Under the pieces are notes generated by a model. That model made no database searches. It was given only the letters and a program-made list of their open reading frames with translations, and had not been told where the DNA came from. The position numbers and the translations under genes were made by a program. From contig NZ_JABMCB010000206.1 in NCBI RefSeq assembly GCF_013359935.1, positions 548,769 through 612,768 on the forward strand: a stretch of 64,000 bases of DNA. The letters are read 5' to 3'. The DNA comes from Paenibacillus xylanilyticus (GTDB lineage: Bacteria > Bacillota > Bacilli > Paenibacillales > Paenibacillaceae). This document shows, piece after piece, positions 52,558 through 61,902 of this stretch; position 1 is the stretch's first letter, and each line of letters opens with the position of its first letter.

Positions 52558-54630
52558 ATGACATATAAATATCCACCCGTAAGTACGAAGGTGCAACGCA
52601 TGCTGCATGGTGCAGATTATAACCCGGAGCAATGGCTCAAATATCCTGAAGTGCTGGAAGAAGATATCCGCTTGATGAAACTTGCCAAGTGCAATGTAAT
52701 GTCCATCGGCATCTTTTCGTGGGTATCGCTAGAACCGGAGGAAGGTGTATATACCTTTGAATGGCTGGATCGTGTCTTGGATAGGTTTGCTGCGAATGGC
52801 ATATACGCATTTCTCGCTACGCCAAGCGGCGCAAGACCTGCCTGGATGTCGGCCAAGTATCCGGAAGTACTGCGTGTAGGGGCCAATCGGGTGCGCAACC
52901 TGCATGGGTTCCGTCATAACCATTGTTATACTTCTCCTGTGTATCGGGAAAAGGTTACAGCGATCAATACGAAACTTGCAGAACGTTATTCGCAGCATCC
53001 TGCGGTGATTGGCTGGCATATTTCCAACGAATTCGGCGGAGATTGCCACTGTGACTATTGTCAGGACGCTTTTCGCGGCTGGGTAAAAAATAAATATGGC
53101 ACACTCGATGAGTTGAATCATGCATGGTGGACCACGTTCTGGAGCCATACGGTAACAGACTGGAGTCAGGTAGAGTCTCCTGCACCGCACGGAGAAACAC
53201 AAGTGCATGCAATGAATCTGGACTGGCGCCGGTTCGTTACGGATCAGACCGCTGATTTTATCGTGCATGAAACCAAGCCGCTCAAGGCCAAAAATCCTGA
53301 TCTGCCGGTGACAACAAACCTGATGGAATTTTATGAAGGGTTGAACTATTGGAAGTTTGCCGATATTCTGGATTTCCTGTCCTGGGATAGTTACCCGACT
53401 TGGCATGATGCAGATGAAGAAGACAAACTGGCTTCCAGAATAGCGATGATGCATGATATTGTCCGTTCGATCAAAGGCGGGCAGCCGTTCCTGTTGATGG
53501 AGAGCACGCCAAGCTCCACGAACTGGCAGGAGACCAGCAAGCTGAAACGTCCAGGCATGCATCTGTTATCTTCGCTTCAAGCGGTAGCGCATGGCTCGGA
53601 CAGTGTGCAGTACTTCCAATGGAGAAAGAGCAGGGGCTCCAGTGAGAAGCTGCACGGCGCTGTAGTGGATCATGTTGGACATGAACACACCCGTGTGTTC
53701 AAGGATGTGACGGACGTGGGTACAGCTCTCGAAGGAATGGAAGCTGTGGTTGGCACATCTGTTCCGGCAGAAGTGGCTATTATCTTCGACTGGGAGAACC
53801 GCTGGGCGGTGAAGGATTCACAGGGTCCACGCAACATCGGTGTGAAATATGAGCAAACCGTGGAATGGCATTATGATGCGTTTTGGAAAAAAGGAGTACC
53901 TGTGGACGTCATCGACATGGATGCCGATCTCTCCAAATATAAATTGCTGATCGCACCGATGCTCTATCTTGTGCGGGAGGGTGTAGGCGAACGGATTGAA
54001 CGATTTGTCGAGAACGGCGGTACATTTGTAGCTACCTATTGGTCAGGCATTGTCAATGAGAATGATCTATGCTTCCTTGGAGGCTTCCCTGGTCCACTGC
54101 GCAAAACGCTTGGGATCTGGTCTGAAGAAATCGACGGGTTGCACGATCGGGACCAAAACGGGGCAATCCCTGTAAGTGGGAATGAGTTGAAACTTCAAGC
54201 TGAGTACGATGCCATCGAATTATGTGACCTGATCCATCTGGAAGGTGCGGAAGCCCTGGCAACCTATCGTTCCGACTTCTATGCCGGACGACCTGCGTTA
54301 ACCGTTAACCGATTGGGAGCGGGCAAAGCGTATTATATCGCAACACGTTTTACAGCACCGTTTTATGACGATTTCTACGGCCAGCTCATTGCGGACCTTG
54401 GGATTGAACGTGCGCTGGAAACCAAACTGCCTGCAGGAGTTACTGTGCATCTGCGTACAGATGGTACATCGGATTATGTGTTTGTTCAGAACTACACCCC
54501 GGAGACCAAGCAAGTGGAGCTGGACAACCAGTCTTACACGGATTTGCTTCATGGCGATGAAATAAATGCCCATTTGGATTTGCAGCCTTATGACATCCGT
54601 GTCTTGAGAAGAACCGCTGATCGAAAATAA
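52558..54630 (+). CDS. Beta-galactosidase (GH42)
   Basis: A 690-residue cytoplasmic enzyme that releases galactose from short beta-galactosides. The barrel carries acid/base E158 in SNEFGGDCHCDYC and nucleophile E315 in LLMESTPSS. C123, C163, C165 and C168 form the structural zinc site of the family. A trimerisation domain and a small C-terminal beta domain follow. The ATG at 52558 has GCAGAGGAGA upstream; a second in-frame ATG 12 codons earlier has no site. It ends the galactan cluster with GH53 and probably forms the last step of the pathway (GanA-like). Confidence 0.93.
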   Translation: MTYKYPPVSTKVQRMLHGADYNPEQWLKYPEVLEEDIRLMKLAKCNVMSIGIFSWVSLEPEEGVYTFEWLDRVLDRFAANGIYAFLATPSGARPAWMSAKYPEVLRVGANRVRNLHGFRHNHCYTSPVYREKVTAINTKLAERYSQHPAVIGWHISNEFGGDCHCDYCQDAFRGWVKNKYGTLDELNHAWWTTFWSHTVTDWSQVESPAPHGETQVHAMNLDWRRFVTDQTADFIVHETKPLKAKNPDLPVTTNLMEFYEGLNYWKFADILDFLSWDSYPTWHDADEEDKLASRIAMMHDIVRSIKGGQPFLLMESTPSSTNWQETSKLKRPGMHLLSSLQAVAHGSDSVQYFQWRKSRGSSEKLHGAVVDHVGHEHTRVFKDVTDVGTALEGMEAVVGTSVPAEVAIIFDWENRWAVKDSQGPRNIGVKYEQTVEWHYDAFWKKGVPVDVIDMDADLSKYKLLIAPMLYLVREGVGERIERFVENGGTFVATYWSGIVNENDLCFLGGFPGPLRKTLGIWSEEIDGLHDRDQNGAIPVSGNELKLQAEYDAIELCDLIHLEGAEALATYRSDFYAGRPALTVNRLGAGKAYYIATRFTAPFYDDFYGQLIADLGIERALETKLPAGVTVHLRTDGTSDYVFVQNYTPETKQVELDNQSYTDLLHGDEINAHLDLQPYDIRVLRRTADRK

Positions 54631-54640
54631 CAGAGATGAT

Positions 54641-54689
54641 AAAGGCTATCCTAAACGTCATGACCTGACGGGTGGGGTGGCCTTTTTTG
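54641..54689 (+). terminator. Terminator after the galactan cluster
   Basis: GGCTATCC pairs with GGGGTGGCC with wobbles, around an inner CGTCA / TGACG stem. Six T residues follow. Confidence 0.72.
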
Positions 54690-54807
54690 TGCAGAGTATC
54701 GTAACGATTGTCACTTTTTCTGGACAAGATAAAGGAAAAGAGTGCATGTGCAGCGAAGAGAAACAGGTAACGTGCAACTCAAGACTTTCAGTCTGGGAGG
54801 AATTGGA

Positions 54808-56247
54808 ATGAATCAGAGAAATCTGGACGGCAACAGCATTATTATTCGGCTGGAAATGACAACGAAAGATATCAAGTTCGGCGAAGTGGCTTCGGCCATC
54901 TCGGAAGCTGGGGGAGACATCATTGCCATCGACGTGATTTCGACCAATCAGGATGTGAGTGTGCGCGACTTGACGGTTGCGGTAACGGATGCACAGGATA
55001 ACAGCAAAATTGTAGAAGCGGTACGCCAGCTTAGAGGGGTATCCATTGTTAACGTATCTGACCGTACGTTCCTGCTGCACCTTGGCGGCAAAATCGAAGT
55101 CACTCCCAAAACGCCGATTCATAACCGGGAAGATCTGTCACGTGTGTATACACCAGATGTGGCTCGGGTATGTTCAGCGATTGCGGATGAGCCCGGAAAG
55201 GCATTTTCGCTAACCATCAAGCGGAACACAGTAGCCGTCGTATCCGATGGCAGTGCAGTGCTTGGACTGGGGAACATTGGGCCTCGAGCAGCCATGCCAG
55301 TGATGGAAGGAAAAGCGATGCTGTTTAAACAGTTTGCAGGTGTGGATGCGTTCCCCATCTGTCTGGATACACAGGATACCGAAGAGATCATTCGTACGGT
55401 GAAAGCGATATCACCAGCCTTTGGCGGCATCAACCTGGAGGATATTTCATCTCCGCGCTGCTTTGAAATCGAACGCCGCCTGAATGAGGAGCTGGATATT
55501 CCGGTGTTCCATGATGACCAGCATGGTACGGCTGTTGTTTTATATGCGGGTCTGATCAATGCACTTAAACTTGTTGGCAAATCCATTACGGATGTGAAAA
55601 TAGTCGTCTGCGGTATTGGAGCAGCCGGGGTGGCTTGCAGCAACATTCTCCTCTCGGCCGGAGCCAGTCGGTTGATTGGTGTTGACCGCGAGGGAGCGCT
55701 TGTACGGACACAGACCTATGAAAATGAGGTATGGAGCGACTATGCCGCTCGTACCAATCCGGAACTGGAGTCAGGTTCACTGCGGGATGTCATTCGCGGA
55801 GCGGATGTATTTATCGGTTTATCGCGTGGTAATCTGTTAACCCGGGAAGATGTACAGTCCATGGCCGCCGATCCAATTGTCTTCGCCATGGCTAATCCGG
55901 TACCCGAAATTATGCCTGCCGTGGTAGAGGACATCGTGGCTGTCATGGCTACCGGCCGTTCGGATTATCCGAATCAGATCAATAACGTGCTCTGTTTCCC
56001 AGGGATCTTCAGAGCTGTTCTGGATTGCCGTGCGACTGAAATTAATGAAGAGATGAAACTGGCTGCGGCCAAGGCGATTGCTTCTGCCGTCTCGGATGAG
56101 GAACGCACGCGCTATTATATTATTCCGAGTGTATTCAATGATAAAGTGGTCAAATCGATCCGTAAGCGTGTGGTTGAAGCAGCGGTGAGAACAGGTGTAG
56201 CTCGGCGTGTCCCGCGTGAACAGGCCAGGGAAAGCGGGGAAGTGTAA
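54808..56247 (+). CDS. NAD(P)-dependent malic enzyme with N-terminal ACT domain
   Basis: A 479-residue enzyme that decarboxylates malate to pyruvate. Residues 1-80 form an ACT domain (IIIRLEMTTKDIKFGEVASA), which usually binds a small ligand and regulates the enzyme. The catalytic part begins near 95: the tyrosine motif VYTPDVARVC, the metal-binding FGGINLEDIS and FHDDQHGT, and the Rossmann fold VVCGIGAAGVACSNILL. The ATG at 54808 follows GGGAGG; an upstream ATG lacks a site. The HD gene starts two bases after the stop. Confidence 0.92.
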   Translation: MNQRNLDGNSIIIRLEMTTKDIKFGEVASAISEAGGDIIAIDVISTNQDVSVRDLTVAVTDAQDNSKIVEAVRQLRGVSIVNVSDRTFLLHLGGKIEVTPKTPIHNREDLSRVYTPDVARVCSAIADEPGKAFSLTIKRNTVAVVSDGSAVLGLGNIGPRAAMPVMEGKAMLFKQFAGVDAFPICLDTQDTEEIIRTVKAISPAFGGINLEDISSPRCFEIERRLNEELDIPVFHDDQHGTAVVLYAGLINALKLVGKSITDVKIVVCGIGAAGVACSNILLSAGASRLIGVDREGALVRTQTYENEVWSDYAARTNPELESGSLRDVIRGADVFIGLSRGNLLTREDVQSMAADPIVFAMANPVPEIMPAVVEDIVAVMATGRSDYPNQINNVLCFPGIFRAVLDCRATEINEEMKLAAAKAIASAVSDEERTRYYIIPSVFNDKVVKSIRKRVVEAAVRTGVARRVPREQARESGEV

Positions 56248-56249
56248 TC

Positions 56250-56963
56250 GTGGACGACAACTCCAATCGAACAACGAAAGCATCTGGAACTCTTGAACAA
56301 ATAGATGGTACATCTGTTGGAGAGGCTGTCCTTCGTGCCGCCCGAGCCTTTGTACAGGGAGATGTATCAAAGCATACAGACGGACACGACTGGCCGCATA
56401 TCGAACGGGTGACTGCACTTGCTGTTGAGCTTGCCCATCGAATGGGAGCAGATCCTTTTGTCTGTGAGCTCGCTGCACTGCTTCATGATGTGCCGGATGA
56501 GAAGCTGAACGAAAGTCTGGAAGCCGGGATGGAGAAGCTGAACGGGTGGCTGGATCAGCAGCAGCTTGAGCCAGGCACCCGTGAAGCTGTCGTCAACATC
56601 ATCAGCACGATCTCCTATGCAGGAGGACAGCGTCCGGCCGTATCTTCGCTGGAAGCGCAAGTCGTTCAGGATGCAGACAGACTGGATGCGCTTGGTGCCA
56701 TAGGTATCGCACGCACGTTTGCTTTTGCGGGGGCGCGAGGACGTGAAATGTATGACCCGGCTCTTCCGCCACGGGAACAGATGACCCGGGAGGAATATCG
56801 GAATGGACGGAGCACCACAATTAATCATTTTTATGAGAAGCTGTTTAAGCTCAAGGATCTCATGAACACTTCCTATGGCAGAGAACTGGCCGAGCAGCGC
56901 CATGCGTTTATGGTGGAATTCGTGGAACAGTTCAAACGGGAGTGGGAAGGAACAGATCGTTAG
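56250..56963 (+). CDS. HD-domain phosphohydrolase
   Basis: A 237-residue protein with the HD metal-binding set: H at HDWPHIERV, the HD pair in AALLHDVPDEK and a late D in VVQDADRLDALGAIG. It resembles YpgQ/YedJ-type phosphohydrolases that act on nucleotides. The start is a GTG, with GGGGA before it, and the gene is coupled to the malic-enzyme gene. No functional link between the two is evident. Confidence 0.88.
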   Translation: MDDNSNRTTKASGTLEQIDGTSVGEAVLRAARAFVQGDVSKHTDGHDWPHIERVTALAVELAHRMGADPFVCELAALLHDVPDEKLNESLEAGMEKLNGWLDQQQLEPGTREAVVNIISTISYAGGQRPAVSSLEAQVVQDADRLDALGAIGIARTFAFAGARGREMYDPALPPREQMTREEYRNGRSTTINHFYEKLFKLKDLMNTSYGRELAEQRHAFMVEFVEQFKREWEGTDR

Positions 56964-56997
56964 GCTGGATTATTTTGAAACATGACCAACATAAATG

Positions 56998-57048
56998 AGC
57001 AAACTTTTGGCGTGGTGAATATCACATTCCAATGGTTTGCTTTTTTTC
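56998..57048 (+). terminator. Terminator after the HD gene
   Basis: AGCAAAC pairs with GTTTGCT, with GTGGTGAATATCAC inside. Seven T residues follow. Confidence 0.75.
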
Positions 57049-57321
57049 TTTTGCGAGAAAACAGGTGATGTACTCGTGTGAACCGGACATTATGAGGAAT
57101 CACATGGAAACCACTGAGCGTCCGTGGTAAAATAAGTCGTTCTGATAAAATTTATGATGAAGTTACATGGCTGTGGAACATACAAAGGGGCTGCTGTTAT
57201 CGTTAATGGATGAAAAAGTGGAATATTGGTTCAAAATAATTTAACAAAAAAAGAAATACGGGGTAATAATGATTATTAATAAGTTATACCGAATTGAAAG
57301 TACAGGTAAGGAGGGGTTACC
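57049..57321. other. Intergenic region upstream of the exporter-like gene
   Basis: About 270 bases without a gene. A possible -35 TTAACA at 57241 precedes the Fur-family-like box by 17 bases. Confidence 0.5.
57264..57278 (+). promoter_or_regulatory. Fur-family-like operator (7-1-7 inverted repeat)
   Basis: TAATAAT-G-ATTATTA is a perfect 7-1-7 inverted repeat. It matches 13 of 15 positions of both the Fur box (TGATAATNATTATCA) and the PerR box (TTATAATNATTATAA). It is centred 51 bases before the exporter GTG and overlaps the expected -10 position. The position that separates Fur from PerR is A here, so the regulator stays open. Confidence 0.5.
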
Positions 57322-58386
57322 GTGTCGTTTGGAGCACGCGTGCTTAAGACAGGGATTGCGGTAACGCTTGCTCTGTACCTGAGCATGTTTTTGAATCCGC
57401 AGTCACCGGTACCGGCTGCCATAGCTGCCATCTTTGCGATGCAGCCATCTATTTATCGCTCATGGAAATACTTCCTGGATCAGCTGCAAACGACTACCCT
57501 TGGAGCTATTGTCGCCCTGTTGGGCGGGATGGTACTGTCCAATGAGCCGATCGCTGTTGGATTGATTATCGTACTTGTTATCATGATTTGTCTTAAATTG
57601 AACATGGGTGAGACGGTTGGGCTGACCCTCGTCACGGTTGTTTCCATTATGGAAGCTTCAGGTGACTGGCACTTTGCATTAAATCGGTTTCTGCTGACAC
57701 TTGTCGGTATTGTATCTGCGTTTCTTATCAATATCACGGTGTTTCCGCCCAAGCCCAAGGTACAGTTCGTGAAGCAGATCCAGAATGTGTTCAACAGCAT
57801 GTCGCTGCTGTTACGCACGTCCATCTCGGATGAAATCAAGGAAGTTGTTTTCAGGGATGAGAAGGGCAATCTGGGGGGTTCCATTAAATCGCTGTCGGAT
57901 AAATACAATCTGTTCGAAGAAGAACAGAAGAAGATGAAGCGTTCCAAATTCAGCGAGACCCGGCAGATGGTCGTATATAAACAAATGCTGCTGAGTCTGC
58001 AAAAAGGGTATGATGTTCTTGATTCCGTGGAACGACATTATTTCCAGGCACAGCGGACACCGGAAATGGACCAATTTTTCGATACGCATCTGGAACTGGT
58101 CATTAAATTCCATGAGCATGCACTGCTCAAGTTTGAAGACAAATTGAAGCCGAACGGGGAAGAAGCGGCGCAGTTTATATTGGATAATGATCGATTCATG
58201 GAACAGGCCATATCCCAGTTTGATGTCGATCAGGAAGGTATGCTGAGACTGTCGATTGTTGCTGCAGCGATTTATGATTACGGCTATCAATTGGAACGAC
58301 TCAACAGGCTTGCCGAACATGTGCATAGTTCAAGTGAAGACCATGAGTCACAGGATAAAATTCTGAATTGGCTCAAATGGCCGTAA
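57322..58386 (+). CDS. Aromatic acid exporter family protein (ArAE_1/FUSC-like, YgaE-like)
   Basis: A 354-residue protein. Residues 1-145 hold four to six helices (FGARVLKTGIAVTLALYLS and VPAAIAAIFAMQPSIYRSW are family blocks), followed by a cytoplasmic helical domain of about 200 residues. Length and layout fit B. subtilis YgaE, whose gene lies near perR. Family members are putative aromatic-acid exporters, but evidence is thin. The start is a GTG after AAGGAGGGG. The Fur-family-like box lies just upstream. Confidence 0.82.
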   Translation: MSFGARVLKTGIAVTLALYLSMFLNPQSPVPAAIAAIFAMQPSIYRSWKYFLDQLQTTTLGAIVALLGGMVLSNEPIAVGLIIVLVIMICLKLNMGETVGLTLVTVVSIMEASGDWHFALNRFLLTLVGIVSAFLINITVFPPKPKVQFVKQIQNVFNSMSLLLRTSISDEIKEVVFRDEKGNLGGSIKSLSDKYNLFEEEQKKMKRSKFSETRQMVVYKQMLLSLQKGYDVLDSVERHYFQAQRTPEMDQFFDTHLELVIKFHEHALLKFEDKLKPNGEEAAQFILDNDRFMEQAISQFDVDQEGMLRLSIVAAAIYDYGYQLERLNRLAEHVHSSSEDHESQDKILNWLKWP

Positions 58387-58431
58387 CGCCAATTGCATGC
58401 AGGCTTCTCCATCATATACAATAGAATAACA

Positions 58432-58468
58432 ACGTGCAGCCCGGACAACTGTGTCCGGGTTGTTTTGT
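58432..58468 (+). terminator. Terminator after the exporter-like gene
   Basis: CCCGGACA pairs with TGTCCGGG in a tight hairpin, flanked by AAC / GTT. A TTGTTTT tail follows. Confidence 0.85.
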
Positions 58469-58514
58469 ATACATAACGAATAATGACCATTTTAATGAAC
58501 CGAGGTAGAATGAT

Positions 58515-58976
58515 ATGAATGTAAAGCAGCTTGATCTAGAACTTGTTGAATGGCTGAGTGGTAATCAATTGGAGGGGAAACAGCATGATGCAATGCAGCT
58601 ATTGACCGTGTCAGAAGATGGATGGCCGCATCAGGCCATGATTAGCATGGGTGAGATCATTGCCATCAGTCCGGATAAGCTCAGACTCGCTCTATGGCCA
58701 GGGACGCAGACTAGTATGAATATGAACAGAACAGGCAAGGCTACCTTGATTGCCGTACATGAGTATAGGTTGTTGTATGTACGCTTGGAGATTGGTGTAC
58801 TTCCCCAGTTAAAGGAATCCGTTCATCCAAGAGATCGGTATGAGGCACGCGTGGTAAGCATGCGTGTGGATCGCGCTCCGTATGCAGATATTACGACAGG
58901 AATCACATTTCAATTAAAAGACGAGAAGGCATCCATAACTCGGTGGAAAGAGACGATTGCAGAATTGCGTCAGTAG
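58515..58976 (+). CDS. Pyridoxamine 5'-phosphate oxidase-like flavin-fold protein
   Basis: A 153-residue protein with the split-barrel fold: MQLLTVSEDGWPHQAMISMG is the typical first block, followed by LRLALWPGTQTSMNMNRTGKATLI (in part). Many relatives bind FMN or F420; its substrate is unknown. It has only GAGG eight bases before the ATG. It is a single gene between two terminators or promoters. Confidence 0.8.
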   Translation: MNVKQLDLELVEWLSGNQLEGKQHDAMQLLTVSEDGWPHQAMISMGEIIAISPDKLRLALWPGTQTSMNMNRTGKATLIAVHEYRLLYVRLEIGVLPQLKESVHPRDRYEARVVSMRVDRAPYADITTGITFQLKDEKASITRWKETIAELRQ

Positions 58977-59253
58977 AAAAACCAACTATACCTATATTCA
59001 TCTAGTTGGAGGGTAATAATAAAGAGGTCTGTTTGGTGGATTACAGCAATATTTAAATTAGAAACAACAAAAAACGCCTCCGCTTGCATCGGGACGCTGT
59101 CACTGGTACAATAAAAAATGGTTTTCAGAAAATTAGAACTAATTAACATAAAATTAAAATGTTTACTTTCTAATTAATTATACCATAGCCTTTTCGGGCT
59201 TGTCAAATGGGCTTTTGAGGACACAATCCGGGGAAAGAGGGGCGTATTAACAT
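58977..59253. other. AT-rich intergenic region before helD with nested inverted repeats
   Basis: About 280 bases with no gene. In its AT-rich right part AATTAGAA pairs with TTCTAATT (about 59130-59175), and inside these AACAT pairs with ATGTT. This could be an operator or a cruciform. No clear promoter or terminator. Confidence 0.4.
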
Positions 59254-61629
59254 ATGAGTACAGACCAGCAATGGAGTGAGGAGCAGCAGCGGGTCAATGC
59301 AGTAACCGATCAGATCGAGCGGAAAATAACCGAGTTGGAAGAAGAGGTGGGTTCCTTCCGGGATGAAGTTGTGGAGATGAGAAAAGACTTCTGGGACGAG
59401 GTCACCATGAACTTCAGTGAAGCGGATGACGTGGGGGAAACATCCACCAGCATGCGGCAGCAATCGCAGGTCCTGTCCGATCGTGAACGCAGTCATTTAA
59501 ATACAGCAGCGGCTCTCGACAAGATGAAACGATTGCATCACTCGCCCTATTTTGGACGCATAGATTTTAAGGAAGACGGTTATCCGCAAGCGGAGCGCAT
59601 TTATCTGGGAATTGCCTCCCTGCTGGATGAGAAGGAAGAATCCTTTCTTGTCTACGACTGGCGGGCACCGATATCCAATTTGTATTACGATGGTGCACCA
59701 GGTCCGATAACTTATCATACACCGAGCGGTGAAATCAGCGGCGATATCGAAATGAAACGGCAGTTTGTCATTCGGGACGGACGCATCCGATTTATGTTTG
59801 ATACCGGGGTTACAATTGGGGATGAGCTGCTACAGGCGGTGCTGAGCCGGACATCGGATGCCCAAATGAAAAGCATCGTGGCGACGATTCAGAAAGAGCA
59901 GAACCGAATCATTCGCAATGATCGTACCCGTATGCTGATTGTGCAGGGCGCGGCCGGCAGTGGCAAAACATCAGCTGCACTTCAACGGGTAGCCTATCTT
60001 TTATACAAGTACCGCGAGCATTTGCAGGCAGATCAGATGGTGCTCTTTTCACCAAACCCGATGTTCAACAGTTACGTATCCACTGTTCTGCCTGAGCTTG
60101 GGGAGGAAAACATGCTGCAAACGACGTTCCAGGAATACCTGGAACGTCGTCTTGGCCGCGAATACCAGTTGGAAGATCCATTCATTCAGCTTGAATATGT
60201 TCTTTCCAATACGGAAGATCCAGGATACACCGCACGCATGTCAGGTATTCGCTTCAAATCATCCGAGTCGTTCCTCAAAGTGATTACGCGATTCAAGGAT
60301 AGCTTGATGTCGGAAGGCATGAAGTTCAAACCGGTACGCTTTCAGGGGCAAGCGGTTGTAACAGCAGAGGCCATGGCTGAGAAATTCTACAGTTTCGGGT
60401 CGTCTGTCAAGCTGGTGAATCGACTGGAGATGCTGCGGGACTGGATGCTGAAAGAATTGTCCGCCTTTGGCAAAAGTGAATTGGAGGCCCCTTGGGTAGA
60501 TCAGCAGTTGGATCTGATGGAACCGGAAGACCTGCAGCGAGCCTACCAGCGCCTGAAGCGCAAACAAAAAGGGAAGTCGGATACGTTTAATGATTTTCAG
60601 CAGGAAAGGGAGATCCTGGCCCGGATGGTGGTCAGTGATCGGCTGAAGCCTTTGCGCAAATGGATCAAGTCCCTGCGATTCGTCGATATTCGTCAGTTAT
60701 ACGCGCATTTGTTCCAAGACCAGGCACAGGTGATTCGTCTTTTGGAAGATGAGGCACTGCCTGCCCACTGGGAAGAAATCTGCCGCATGACCCTTCGCCG
60801 AATGAAAGTGCAGGAACTCGCTTATGAGGATATTACACCTTATTTGTATTTGCGGGAGCTGCTGCTTGGATTCCATATCAACTCGAATATTCGTCATGTG
60901 ATCATTGATGAGGCGCAGGATTATTCCGCATTTCAACTGGCCTTCATGAAGAGACTGTTTCCACGGGCAAAAATAACCGCTTTGGGTGATTTTAATCAGG
61001 CGATCTATGCCCATTCTTCGGTGCTCAGTGGTACTGGACCGCTGACGAATCTGTATGGACCGGAAAATACCGAAGTGATTGAACTCACGCGGAGCTATCG
61101 TTCGACGCAGGAAATTGTGGAATTCACGCGGGGAATGGTCCCTGGTGGGGAAGAAATCATTCCATTCAACCGCAGCGGCGAAAAGCCAAGTGTTATTGTG
61201 ACATCTGATGTTCAGGAGCATATGAATAGGATTACAGCGGATCTGAGTCACCTGATTAAGGAAGGGTATGAATCGGTTGCAGTCATCTGTAAAACAGCAG
61301 AAGAGAGCAAGGAAGTGCATGAAGCGCTCAGTCAGGTTCTGCCTGCAGCACCAAAGCTGATCAAAAAAACAACGCTTGCCTTCGAGCGGGGTGTGCACGT
61401 CATACCGGCCTATCTTGCAAAAGGCGTAGAGTTTGATGCGGTACTGATCTATGATGGTTCTGCCGGACAATATGCGCAGGAGCACGAACGCAAGCTGTTC
61501 TATACGGCGTGTACGCGAGCGATGCATTTACTGCACGTGTACAGCCTCGGAGAACCAAGTCCGTTTATTACAACACAGCCACAAGAACTATATGCCATGG
61601 GCAATGTCTCTGCGGCTCAAGCGGATTAA
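59254..61629 (+). CDS. helD: RNA polymerase recycling motor HelD
   Basis: A 791-residue UvrD-like ATPase that removes stalled RNA polymerase from DNA. The N-terminal coiled-coil (residues 5-60, with IERKITELEEEVGSFRDEV) is the arm that enters the secondary channel. Walker A is AAGSGKTS with K238, Walker B is IIDEAQDYS (D552, E553), and later motifs are LTRSYRST, AKGVEFDAVLIYDG and LFYTACTRAMH. AGAGGGGCG lies before the ATG. Its N-terminal coiled-coil and YDWRAPISNLYY signature are typical of Firmicute HelD. Confidence 0.92.
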   Translation: MSTDQQWSEEQQRVNAVTDQIERKITELEEEVGSFRDEVVEMRKDFWDEVTMNFSEADDVGETSTSMRQQSQVLSDRERSHLNTAAALDKMKRLHHSPYFGRIDFKEDGYPQAERIYLGIASLLDEKEESFLVYDWRAPISNLYYDGAPGPITYHTPSGEISGDIEMKRQFVIRDGRIRFMFDTGVTIGDELLQAVLSRTSDAQMKSIVATIQKEQNRIIRNDRTRMLIVQGAAGSGKTSAALQRVAYLLYKYREHLQADQMVLFSPNPMFNSYVSTVLPELGEENMLQTTFQEYLERRLGREYQLEDPFIQLEYVLSNTEDPGYTARMSGIRFKSSESFLKVITRFKDSLMSEGMKFKPVRFQGQAVVTAEAMAEKFYSFGSSVKLVNRLEMLRDWMLKELSAFGKSELEAPWVDQQLDLMEPEDLQRAYQRLKRKQKGKSDTFNDFQQEREILARMVVSDRLKPLRKWIKSLRFVDIRQLYAHLFQDQAQVIRLLEDEALPAHWEEICRMTLRRMKVQELAYEDITPYLYLRELLLGFHINSNIRHVIIDEAQDYSAFQLAFMKRLFPRAKITALGDFNQAIYAHSSVLSGTGPLTNLYGPENTEVIELTRSYRSTQEIVEFTRGMVPGGEEIIPFNRSGEKPSVIVTSDVQEHMNRITADLSHLIKEGYESVAVICKTAEESKEVHEALSQVLPAAPKLIKKTTLAFERGVHVIPAYLAKGVEFDAVLIYDGSAGQYAQEHERKLFYTACTRAMHLLHVYSLGEPSPFITTQPQELYAMGNVSAAQAD

Positions 61630-61652
61630 CAGGGTGATACTTGTATAGGAGA

Positions 61653-61685
61653 AGACCTCCGTTCCCTTGGACGGGGGTCTTTCTA
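61653..61685 (+). terminator. Terminator after helD
   Basis: AGACCTCCGT pairs with ACGGGGGTCT (one wobble). A TTTCT tail follows. Confidence 0.8.
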
Positions 61686-61822
61686 TATGTGAATAGTTTG
61701 GACTTGAATGAACCGTATGAGAGCACTGGATAACCATTCCTGACACCTGTTTGGTTGGGTTAGGTTCAATGGATAAATTTTGAGCATCAATTTGTGTGTA
61801 GATACAATTGGTGTAAATTTTC

Positions 61823-61851
61823 TTTACACAAGCAGTGTGTACTCATATAAT
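61823..61851 (+). promoter_or_regulatory. SigmaA-type promoter for adenine deaminase
   Basis: TTTACA (61823-61828) and TATAAT (61846-61851) are exactly 17 bases apart. They lie about 50 bases before the ade ATG. CATATAATC also resembles the first bases of a purine riboswitch, but the rest of the aptamer is missing. Confidence 0.75.
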
Positions 61852-61902
61852 CGTAACAATATATTTTTTTGGGATCGTTTATTGAATGAAGGAGGCAGCG
61901 GC

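Noticed and set aside
61842..61875. Purine-riboswitch-like start (CATATAATC...ATAT) before adenine deaminase
   Set aside because: Only the first junction resembles the aptamer; the P2 and P3 stems and the conserved loop sequences are missing. The TATAAT fits better as a -10 promoter site.
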